DNA from: CAYZUC01 sp964481705
Lineage (GTDB): Bacteria; Bacillota; Clostridia; Lachnospirales; Lachnospiraceae
Direction: 5' to 3'
Length of the DNA: 11,543 nt
Assembly: GCA_964481705.1 (NCBI GenBank)
Contig: CAYZUC010000089.1
Coordinates: forward strand, 1 to 11,543
Shown: positions 1 to 6,111 of the stretch, one piece after another
Position numbering within the stretch: position 1 is the stretch's first letter
Layout: each line of letters opens with the position of its first letter
Position numbers and translations under genes: made by a program
Notes under the pieces: model-generated
Database searches by the model: none
The model's input: only the letters and a program-made list of their open reading frames with translations
What the model was told of the DNA's origin: nothing

Positions 1-55
1 GAGGTTTCTCTTTATTCAATTGGCGTTATTTCTGAATTACAGGAATGCTCCTATA

Positions 56-238
56 TTATAAGAATTTCATGAGCTTCTGCTTATTTTGCTCTGCGTTCTG
101 GGCGCCTTGCGTAAAAAATTGTTTTAAGTTTGCATCGGTGGTACTGGATGCATAGTCTTCCATTTTGCATTTGCTGGTGTCAAATCCGCCAATCAAATGT
201 CTAAGGTTTTGTAACTCAAGTTCTGAAATTTTTTCCAT
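56..238 (-). CDS. Small CotF/ferritin-like helical protein (possible spore coat protein)
   Basis: A 60-residue acidic/amphipathic protein that looks like a helical hairpin. Helix one is around residues 4-18 (SELELQNLRHLIGGF). A short linker follows, and helix two is around 36-60 (LKQFFTQGAQNAEQNKQKLM). The second helix resembles the end of Coat_F/ferritin-like coat proteins of Firmicutes, where a Q/N-rich helix ends in a KLMxFL-like motif. There is no signal peptide and no metal-binding ExxH pair, so the fold may be kept without an enzyme site. The ATG at 238 is preceded by GGAGG with a 4-base spacer, which supports expression. The gene stands alone and diverges from the AbrB operon. A spore-coat role is inferred from this resemblance only; the protein could equally be an uncharacterised cytosolic helical protein. 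Confidence 0.6.
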   Translation of the reverse strand: MEKISELELQNLRHLIGGFDTSKCKMEDYASSTTDANLKQFFTQGAQNAEQNKQKLMKFL

Positions 239-255
239 ATTGCCTCCGTTTCTGA

Positions 256-270
256 ATCAGATATTCTGAT
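256..270. repeat. Perfect inverted repeat in the leader of the CotF-like gene
   Basis: ATCAGA-TAT-TCTGAT is a 6-bp perfect inverted repeat with a 3-base centre. It lies about 9 bases upstream of the GGAGG of the minus-strand gene ending at 56. It could be an operator or a small stem-loop in the mRNA leader. The rest of the divergent region (271-404) is AT-rich. It contains a minus-strand TTGACA (314-319) but no well-placed -10, so I assign no promoter for the small gene. Confidence 0.35.
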
Positions 271-404
271 GCGTTTTCTTGATTTCATACAAGCACAGTA
301 TATCCGCGAATATGTCAAACTATACGTATTTTCAAACAGCAAGATGATAAAGTTATAAATCCTCAGGCAGAAATCAGAAGAAAATTCTGAATTTGATATA
401 GGTA

Positions 405-432
405 TTGCACTTTTGGTAAAAGGATGTATAAT
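405..432 (+). promoter_or_regulatory. Sigma-A promoter of the AbrB-ABC operon
   Basis: The -35 box TTGCAC (405-410) and a perfect -10 TATAAT (427-432) are separated by 16 bases. Transcription would start near 439, about 38 bases before the ATG at 477. This is a good housekeeping promoter. Confidence 0.8.
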
Positions 433-450
433 AAGTTATACAAGTTATAC
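433..450 (+). repeat. Tandem 9-bp direct repeat at the transcription start (possible operator)
   Basis: AAGTTATAC occurs twice with no gap (433-441 and 442-450), directly downstream of the -10 box and covering the expected start site. A small inverted repeat (TTTCG-TAC-CGAAA, 452-464) follows. A repeat here fits repression by blocking RNA polymerase. The obvious candidate binder is the AbrB-type protein encoded next, but that is an inference. Confidence 0.5.
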
Positions 451-476
451 TTTTCGTACCGAAAGGAGCGACACGA

Positions 477-767
477 ATGATAGAAAAAGACGGTAAGTTT
501 ATGGGGTCAGTGAAGGTGGGACCAAAGGGGCAAATCGTAATTCCTAAGGAAGTTCGAAAAATGTTTGAAATAGAACCAGGAGATACCTTGATATTGCTTG
601 CGGATGTAGAAAAAGGAATTGCAATTGAACGTTATAGTACATTTTCTAAGATTGCCGATGCAATTTTTTCCGGAAAGGGAAAGAGCGTCTATCCGGATGA
701 GACGGAAGAAGAAAATCTTGCATTTGCAGAGGAAATCAAGAAGTATGGAGGAAAAGCAGATGAGTGA
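477..767 (+). CDS. AbrB/SpoVT-type transcriptional regulator
   Basis: A 96-residue protein whose N-terminal half (residues about 8-53) is a SpoVT-AbrB swapped-hairpin DNA-binding domain. The typical core is VKVGPKGQIVIPKEVRKMF followed by EPGDTLILL. The remaining 40 residues are charged and helical, without a recognised domain, and may mediate dimer contacts or ligand sensing. The start is ATG with GAAAGGAG 8 bases upstream. The stop overlaps the ATPase start by 8 bases (760-767), so the two are translationally coupled. In related Firmicutes ABC operons a GntR/YtrA-type regulator often occupies this place; here an AbrB-type protein does. It probably controls its own operon, perhaps through the tandem repeat at 433-450. 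The fold could also be a MazE-like antitoxin, but no toxin follows. Confidence 0.85.
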   Translation: MIEKDGKFMGSVKVGPKGQIVIPKEVRKMFEIEPGDTLILLADVEKGIAIERYSTFSKIADAIFSGKGKSVYPDETEEENLAFAEEIKKYGGKADE

Positions 768-1605
768 TATATTAAGAGTAAGTCATTTATGCAAAGAGTA
801 TCCGAAGTTCAAGCTGAACAATGTCTCTTTTTCTGTAGAACAGGGGTCTATCATGGGATTTATTGGAAGGAACGGAGCTGGTAAGACCACGACATTAAAA
901 TCTCTCATGAATTTAATTCACCCCAGTGGTGGTGAGATAGAATTCTTCGGAATGTCTCAGATGGAGCATGAGAATGAAATCAAACAGAGAATCGGTTATG
1001 CTTCGGGTAATGTACATTACTATCAGAGAAAGAGAATCAGAGATATTATAGCAATCACAAAGCCATTTTATGCAAATTGGGATGATCAGGCATACAAAAA
1101 ATACTTGGAGTTATTTGCGCTCGATGAAGATAAAAGGCTGAAGGATCTTTCGGAAGGCATGAAGGTAAAATTTAACCTTGCCATGGCTCTTTCCCATCAT
1201 GCTGATTTCCTGATTTTGGATGAGCCTACCAGCGGATTGGACCCTGTTTCGAGAGAAGAACTTCTGGAGGTATTTTTACGGGTTGCAGGAGAGGGTGTTA
1301 CAATTTTGTTCTCCACTCATATCACTTCGGATCTTGATAAATGTGCTGACTATATTACCTATATTCAAAAGGGAGAAATTATTGCGTCAAAGAAGACGGA
1401 TGATTTTCTGGCAACGTATCAACTGGTCACGATAGCAGAAGACATGTCAGAAGAACAAAAGAGCAGCTTCTTAGGTGTCTGTACCGATCGTAAGGGTTCC
1501 ACTGCGCTAATCCTATCAGAAGCAAGCGAAATGTTTCAGGAGGAACAGCTTAGTAAACCGGATTTGGAAACGATTATGGTTCATTTGGAAAAGGAGGCAA
1601 TATAG
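760..1605 (+). CDS. ABC transporter ATP-binding protein (YtrB/BcrA-like)
   Basis: A 281-residue nucleotide-binding subunit of an ABC-2 type exporter. It has Walker A GRNGAGKT (36-43), signature LSEGMK (130-135, a degenerate LSGGQ typical of this subfamily), Walker B FLILDEP (150-156), D-loop SGLD (158-161) and H-loop His187. The usual Q-loop glutamine is not obvious; the segment reads IGYASGNVHYY (78-88). A C-terminal extension of about 70 residues (from about 212) follows the catalytic core, as in BcrA/YtrB-like subunits. I chose ATG 760 over upstream in-frame starts because GGAGG lies 8 bases before it and the ABC domain begins at once. It would energise the membrane protein encoded 2 bases downstream. 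The substrate is unknown; antimicrobial peptide or lipid-linked compounds are usual for the group. Confidence 0.9.
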   Translation: MSDILRVSHLCKEYPKFKLNNVSFSVEQGSIMGFIGRNGAGKTTTLKSLMNLIHPSGGEIEFFGMSQMEHENEIKQRIGYASGNVHYYQRKRIRDIIAITKPFYANWDDQAYKKYLELFALDEDKRLKDLSEGMKVKFNLAMALSHHADFLILDEPTSGLDPVSREELLEVFLRVAGEGVTILFSTHITSDLDKCADYITYIQKGEIIASKKTDDFLATYQLVTIAEDMSEEQKSSFLGVCTDRKGSTALILSEASEMFQEEQLSKPDLETIMVHLEKEAI

Positions 1606-1607
1606 CT

Positions 1608-2261
1608 ATGAAACAATTACTTATGAAAGAGTATAAGCTTTCCAGTTGTCCACTCACCTTTGTCTTTCTTGCGTTTTCTCTTATGACAATGATACCGGGC
1701 TATCCAATCCTGGTTGGTGCCTTCTTTATTTGTCTTGGGGTGCTTTATACATTTCAATTTGCAAGAGAGGACAATGATATTCTCTATACGGCATTGCTGC
1801 CGGTTTCAAAGAGTAACGTTGTTAAGGCACGTTTTTCCTTTGTGATATCGATACAGGTGATCGGGTATTTGTTCAGCTTAATTTTGACGATTGTGAGAAT
1901 GAGTACACTATCCGAAGCAAAAGTGTATGTTAGCAATCCGCTAATGAATGCCAATTTCGTTTACCTTGGCGGTTATCTTTTTATTATGGCATTGTTTAAT
2001 ATCATTTTTGTTACAGGATTTTTTAAAACAGCTTGTTATTTTGGAAAACCATTTTTTATCTTTGCAATGGTTGCATTCCTTTTTGTTGGAATCATGGAAA
2101 CCTTACATCACATTCCCGGCCTAGAAATGCTCAATGTATGTGGTTGGGAACACATGGGGGTACAGCTGACGGCATTCCTCTCTGGTATGATAATTTACAT
2201 AGCTGTTACTTGGTTGTCCATAAAGAAATCAATAGCTGAATTTGAGCTGATTGATTTATAG
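1608..2261 (+). CDS. ABC-2 family permease, six-helix membrane subunit
   Basis: A 217-residue integral membrane protein with about six predicted helices (roughly 14-29, 33-51, 76-97, 116-138, 146-165, 184-205). The segment EDNDILYTALLPVSKSNVVK (54-73), between helices two and three, is characteristic of the ABC2_membrane_5-type permeases that pair with YtrB/BcrA-like ATPases. The ATG is 2 bases after the ATPase stop, with AAGGAGG 10 bases upstream. Only one permease gene is present, so the transporter is probably an ATPase dimer with a permease homodimer. No clear intrinsic terminator follows, so some readthrough into glyA is possible. The substrate cannot be told from sequence. Confidence 0.85.
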   Translation: MKQLLMKEYKLSSCPLTFVFLAFSLMTMIPGYPILVGAFFICLGVLYTFQFAREDNDILYTALLPVSKSNVVKARFSFVISIQVIGYLFSLILTIVRMSTLSEAKVYVSNPLMNANFVYLGGYLFIMALFNIIFVTGFFKTACYFGKPFFIFAMVAFLFVGIMETLHHIPGLEMLNVCGWEHMGVQLTAFLSGMIIYIAVTWLSIKKSIAEFELIDL

Positions 2262-2313
2262 TACAATGGTATCTGCCAGATTATAGAGAAAATAGTACCA
2301 AAATCATTATGAA

Positions 2314-2324
2314 TATGATAGAAT
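2314..2324 (+). promoter_or_regulatory. Probable extended -10 promoter of glyA
   Basis: TATGATAGAAT contains an extended -10 (TGA before TAGAAT, 2319-2324). The base run at the expected -35 is poor (TACCAA, 2296-2301). The same 11-mer occurs in the well-formed degV promoter of this window, which raises confidence a little. Confidence 0.45.
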
Positions 2325-2336
2325 ATCTTTTAACGG

Positions 2337-2351
2337 TGCTGTAACACAGCA
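2337..2351 (+). promoter_or_regulatory. Short stem-loop in the glyA leader
   Basis: TGCTGT-AAC-ACAGCA forms a perfect 6-bp stem with a 3-base loop, ending 11 bases before the AGGAGG of glyA. No U-tract follows, so it is not a terminator. It may stabilise the leader or serve as a protein site; no known riboswitch is recognised here. Confidence 0.35.
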
Positions 2352-2374
2352 AAATTACTTTTAGGAGGAGAATC

Positions 2375-3606
2375 ATGTATTCATTAGATGAAGTCAGGAA
2401 TGTAGATCCTGAAGTTGCAGAAGCAATTGTAAAAGAGCAGCAGAGACAGAATAGTCATATTGAATTAATCGCGTCTGAAAACTGGGTAAGCAAAGCAGTT
2501 ATGGCGGCAATGGGAAGCCCACTTACAAATAAGTACGCAGAAGGATATCCGGGAAAGAGATATTATGGCGGATGTGACTGTGTAGATATTGTAGAAGAGC
2601 TTGCAAGAGAGAGAGCAAAGGAATTATTCCATTGCGATTATGCTAATGTACAGCCACACTCCGGAGCACAGGCTAATATGGCAGTATTCTTTGCTATGCT
2701 TGAGCCTGGTGATACTTTTATGGGAATGAGCCTTGACCATGGCGGACATTTATCACACGGAAGCCCGGTAAATCTTTCCGGAAAGTATTTTCACTGCGTT
2801 CCTTATGGAGTAAATGAAAATGGTGTTATCGATTATGATGAAGTAAGAAAGACTGCTTTAGAATGCAAGCCAAAGATGATTCTCGCAGGCGCAAGTGCTT
2901 ATGCAAGAAAGATTGATTTTAAGAAGTTCCGTGAAATCGCGGATGANNNNNNNNNNTGGTAGATATGGCTCATATTGCAGGACTGGTTGCTACTGGTTAT
3001 CATGAGAGCCCGATCCCATATGCAGATGTTGTTACTACAACAACCCATAAGACACTACGTGGACCAAGAGGCGGACTGATTCTTTGCAATCAGGAAGCTG
3101 CCGATAAATTCAACTTCAACAAAGCAATTTTCCCGGGAATTCAGGGTGGTCCTCTGATGCATGTTATTGCAGCGAAGGCAGTATGCTTCAAGGAAGCATT
3201 GTCTCCTGAATTCAAAGAATATGGTAAGAATATCGTGGATAATGCACAGGCATTGTGTAAGGGATTAATGAACAGAGGTTTATCCATTGTATCCGGTGGT
3301 ACGGACAACCATTTGATGCTCTTGAATCTTGCTCCTTTGAATCTGACTGGTAAGGAAGTTGAGAAGCTTTTGGATCAGGCACATATTACAGCGAATAAGA
3401 ATACGGTTCCCAATGACCCTCAGAAGCCATTTGTAACCAGTGGTATTCGTCTTGGTACTCCTGCGGTTACTTCGAGAGGCATGAATACCGAGGATATGGA
3501 TCAGATCGCGGAGGCAATTGCACTTGTTGTTAAGGGCGGTGAAGAGAAAGTTCCAGAGGCAGCAGCGATTGTAAAGAAATTGACAGATAAGTATCCTTTA
3601 AATTAG
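2375..3606 (+). CDS. glyA: Serine hydroxymethyltransferase (interrupted by an assembly gap)
   Basis: A PLP enzyme converting serine and tetrahydrofolate to glycine and 5,10-methylene-tetrahydrofolate, the main one-carbon source of the cell. The N-terminal part shows family hallmarks: HIELIASENWVS, NKYAEGYPGKRYYGG, and VQPHSGAQAN. After the gap come VDMAHIAGLVA and TTTTHKTLRGPRGG with the PLP lysine (about residue 228 if the gap is filled to family length). The ATG has AGGAGG 6 bases upstream. Ten Ns (2947-2956) put the two halves in different frames. Family alignment (IADE-VGAYL-MVDMAH) predicts 17 missing bases, giving about 412 residues, the usual length. The frame break is therefore an artefact and the gene is probably intact. 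It is monocistronic, closed by a strong terminator. Confidence 0.95.
2947..2956. other. Assembly gap of 10 Ns inside glyA
   Basis: Ten unknown bases. The coding frame shifts by two across them, so the placeholder length is not the true length. A gap of 17 bases would restore both the frame and the conserved SHMT spacing. Confidence 0.97.
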
Positions 3607-3635
3607 TAGGACAAACAGTAATAAAGCATTTGTTG

Positions 3636-3668
3636 ACGCCATGCAGAGTCATCTGTATGGCGTTTTTT
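3636..3668 (+). terminator. Intrinsic terminator of glyA
   Basis: A 12-bp stem (ACGCCATGCAGA, 3636-3647, with TCTGTATGGCGT, 3652-3663; one G-U pair), loop GTCA, then a run of Ts to 3668. It lies 30 bases after the glyA stop. It overlaps the 5' end of the open frame that continues into the next ATPase, arguing against an early start for that gene. Confidence 0.92.
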
Positions 3669-3737
3669 AAGTTTCCTTTAAGAAAAAAAGCAGAAAAAGA
3701 AAATAATTGGAAATGGGTGATATATGATGTCGAAATA

Positions 3738-3746
3738 TGCTATAAT
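3738..3746 (+). promoter_or_regulatory. Extended -10 promoter of the five-gene operon
   Basis: TGCTATAAT combines a perfect -10 TATAAT (3741-3746) with an upstream TG (3738-3739). The -35 region (around GTGATA, 3717-3722) is weak, as is common with extended -10 promoters. The expected start is near 3753, leaving a leader of about 27 bases before the TTG at 3780. Confidence 0.7.
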
Positions 3747-3779
3747 CAAATACTGAGTGGTTATAAAGGAGAAAGTCTG

Positions 3780-4517
3780 TTGGTGAAAGAGAAAGCAGTG
3801 ATTCAAGTAAAAGACCTATACAAAATATTTCCTGTTGGAGAGACAAGAGTACGTGCACTAAATGGTGTAGATCTTAGCATTCCGAAGGGAGAATTCTGCG
3901 CAATTGTCGGTACATCTGGTTCCGGAAAATCAACACTTTTAAATATGATGGCCGGTTTGGAGAAGCCTACCAAGGGCGAAATCATAGTGGCTGGAAATCA
4001 CATCGAAGATCTGAGCGAGAATCAATTGGTACGATTTCGACGGGAACACGTTGGTTTTATTTTTCAATCGTATAATCTTATGTCTACAATGAATGCGATT
4101 GAAAATGTTGCATTACCACTAACCTTTCGAGGAGTTGAGAAAAAGCTTCGATTGAAGAAAGCAAAAGAAGCATTACGTCTGGTGGGACTTTCGGATTGTA
4201 TGGAACATATACCCACACAGATGTCAGGAGGACAACAACAGCGTGTTGGTATTGCAAGAGCTTTGGTATTGGAGCCTGAAATTATCTTCGCAGATGAGCC
4301 GACAGGCAATTTAGATTCGAATACTACAAAGGAGGTTTTATATCTCCTGCAAAAGGTAGTAAGGGAGAAAAATCAGACGCTCGTCATGGTTACACACGAT
4401 AATTATCTTGCGGGATTTGCAGACCGCATAGTCAAAATACTGGATGGAAAAATTGTTGAGAATAACGATAACCGAATGGAAAAGAACCGTAATCTGGAGG
4501 CTGGAAATGAGGATTAG
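3780..4517 (+). CDS. ABC transporter ATP-binding protein (MacB/LolD type)
   Basis: A 245-residue ATPase of the MacB/LolD/FtsE group, which works with FtsX-fold permeases. Motifs: Walker A GTSGSGKST (44-52), Q-loop Gln96 in IFQSYNL, signature MSGGQQQR (148-155), Walker B IIFADEP (168-174) with the GNLDS D-loop, and H-loop His206 in VTHD. An open frame extends upstream to 3630, but that would start inside the glyA terminator and before the promoter. The best start is TTG 3780, 8 bases after AAAGGAG; GTG 3783 is the alternative. The last 11 bases overlap the next gene, so translation is coupled. The cognate permease is encoded two genes on (6098-7483). ATP use may drive export or a mechanical change at the membrane; the substrate is unknown. 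Confidence 0.92.
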   Translation: MVKEKAVIQVKDLYKIFPVGETRVRALNGVDLSIPKGEFCAIVGTSGSGKSTLLNMMAGLEKPTKGEIIVAGNHIEDLSENQLVRFRREHVGFIFQSYNLMSTMNAIENVALPLTFRGVEKKLRLKKAKEALRLVGLSDCMEHIPTQMSGGQQQRVGIARALVLEPEIIFADEPTGNLDSNTTKEVLYLLQKVVREKNQTLVMVTHDNYLAGFADRIVKILDGKIVENNDNRMEKNRNLEAGNED

Positions 4518-6111
4518 AAATAATAGAATTGGTAATTACAAGAAGATGTTGAGTTTTGTGATGTTCGTATGTATACTGACGGCATTATGCAGCACAAGGT
4601 CCTTGCGTGCGGAGGAGGTACAGGAATCTTCGAGTTCCAGTAGTTCCAGCAGCAGTTCCAGCAGTGAAAAGCATGATGATGATGTCTATGAGGATACGTA
4701 TACATCGAATAGTCACGATGCCTATAGCTTGGCTACATCGACGAGCGATTATATTCTTCCGGCCAGTACATGGCTGACTCCGGAAGGTACTCATGGTCAG
4801 TATGTGTATGTAGTTCTTCCGATTGTTAATATGTTTAAATACAATGTAAAGGATGTAGTAGTAACACCGGTGGTGTCTACACTGACAAAGGAATGGCCTT
4901 TTGAGATAGAAGCGACCGGCTATACGCAGAAGGTTGACGTTCTTGTGGGGGAAGAGGCATGTCCTAATGTGCCGGATCGAGTAAAGAATGTAGTGTGGGC
5001 ATTTAAAGTTCGCGATGATGTACTTAATGGATATTACAAGATTGACTATAATATCTTATATACCAATCCGGCTTGCGACGTGGAGTCCTGTACGATATCA
5101 ACCTTTGTGAAAACGGTTGGAAAGCCTGGGGCAGGTAATACATCGGGTATGGATGATGAGGATGCGAAAAAGTCAACACCGCGAGTGATTGTGAGTGGAT
5201 TTACAACAACTCCAACTGATGTTTTTGCGGGGGATACGTTTACTCTCAATATGATGATACAAAACACCTCCAAGAAAACGGCGATCCAGAATCTTGAGAT
5301 GAATTTGGAGGCAGTGTCAGAAGGAAAAGACGAGAACACCTACTCCGCATTCCTTCCGACATCGGGCTCTAATACGATATATGTGAATTCTATAGGGGCA
5401 GGGGCAACGACAAATGTATCAATTGATATGACTGCAAAGTCCGACTTGGCACAAAAACCATATGCAATTCGCATCAAAATGGATTATGAAGATATTGAAT
5501 GCAATCCCTATACTGCGGAGTCGAGCGTATCCGTTCCGGTAAAGCAGGTTTCAAAATTTGATACCAGTACACCAGATGTCGAACCATCCAGCATAGAGGT
5601 TGGTTCTCAATCGAATGTTATGTTTAGTATTTACAACACAGGAAAGACAAAGCTATACAATGTATCTGTAAAATTTATTGGTGATTCGATTGATGAATGC
5701 GACGCATTTGTAGGACCGTTAGATTCTGGTGCAACCGGAAATGTTGACGTTATGTTAACCGGAGCGAATCCATCTACCGATGAAGAAGGTATTATTAAAG
5801 CAATTATTTCTTATGAAAATGAGTCCGGAGTTGTAACAGAACAGGAGAAAGAGATTAATCTATACGTAACAGAGCCTATGGAGGACGAAATGATTGATGA
5901 AATGGAGGGTGAGGAGGAAGCGCCTGCGAATCCTTTCATGAAATGGATTGTTCTGGTAATCATTTTGGTGGTTCTTACGATAGCAGGTGTGGTAATTGCT
6001 TTTGTGATACGAAGAAAGAAAAAGGAAGAAAAGCGAAAAGAACTGGAAGAATTGGAAGAGCTGCAAGAGATAGAAAAAGAGGAGAGCAAAGACAAAATTG
6101 AAACTGATTGA
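4507..6111 (+). CDS. Exported, membrane-anchored protein with poly-Ser tract and Ig/CARDB-like domains
   Basis: A 534-residue protein. I see a signal peptide (about 1-35, hydrophobic core 14-28, possible cleavage after LRA) and a run of 13 serines (41-53). An acidic stretch and a beta-rich ectodomain follow, in three parts (about 87-203, 225-345 and 352-455). The last two resemble CARDB/COG1361 S-layer-associated modules, with strands such as PTDVFAGDTFTLNMMIQNTS and IEVGSQSNVMFSIYNTGKTK. Then come an acidic linker (457-474), one transmembrane helix (481-501) and a Lys/Glu-rich likely coiled-coil tail (502-534). This predicts a type I topology: domains outside, tail in the cytoplasm. ATG 4507 has GGAGG 6 bases upstream; an earlier in-frame ATG (4444) would put a 21-residue extension before the signal peptide and is less likely. 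It lies between ATPase and permease genes with overlaps on both sides, so it is probably a partner of that transporter in place of a MacA-type adaptor. Its function is inferred only. Confidence 0.85.
   Translation: MRIRNNRIGNYKKMLSFVMFVCILTALCSTRSLRAEEVQESSSSSSSSSSSSSEKHDDDVYEDTYTSNSHDAYSLATSTSDYILPASTWLTPEGTHGQYVYVVLPIVNMFKYNVKDVVVTPVVSTLTKEWPFEIEATGYTQKVDVLVGEEACPNVPDRVKNVVWAFKVRDDVLNGYYKIDYNILYTNPACDVESCTISTFVKTVGKPGAGNTSGMDDEDAKKSTPRVIVSGFTTTPTDVFAGDTFTLNMMIQNTSKKTAIQNLEMNLEAVSEGKDENTYSAFLPTSGSNTIYVNSIGAGATTNVSIDMTAKSDLAQKPYAIRIKMDYEDIECNPYTAESSVSVPVKQVSKFDTSTPDVEPSSIEVGSQSNVMFSIYNTGKTKLYNVSVKFIGDSIDECDAFVGPLDSGATGNVDVMLTGANPSTDEEGIIKAIISYENESGVVTEQEKEINLYVTEPMEDEMIDEMEGEEEAPANPFMKWIVLVIILVVLTIAGVVIAFVIRRKKKEEKRKELEELEELQEIEKEESKDKIETD
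4627..4665 (+). repeat. Serine-codon repeat tract (AGTTCCAGY units)
   Basis: Thirteen consecutive Ser codons. Within them the 9-base unit AGTTCCAGT/C occurs three times (4633-4641, 4642-4650, 4654-4662) with a 3-base insertion (4651-4653). Units are multiples of three, so copy changes by slippage would alter tract length without breaking the frame. Confidence 0.8.

Noticed and set aside
619..759. Upstream extension of the first ABC ATPase (open frame from 619)
   Set aside because: It lies in another frame within the AbrB gene, adds no family sequence, and ATG 760 has GGAGG at good distance.
2262..2336. Terminator after the ABC-2 permease gene
   Set aside because: Only weak pairs (TGGTA/TACCA, ATCT/AGAT) exist and none is followed by a T-run.
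3630..3779. N-terminal extension of the MacB-type ATPase (open frame from 3630)
   Set aside because: It would begin inside the glyA terminator hairpin and before the TATAAT promoter, and the ABC domain needs no such extension; TTG 3780 has a good ribosome binding site.
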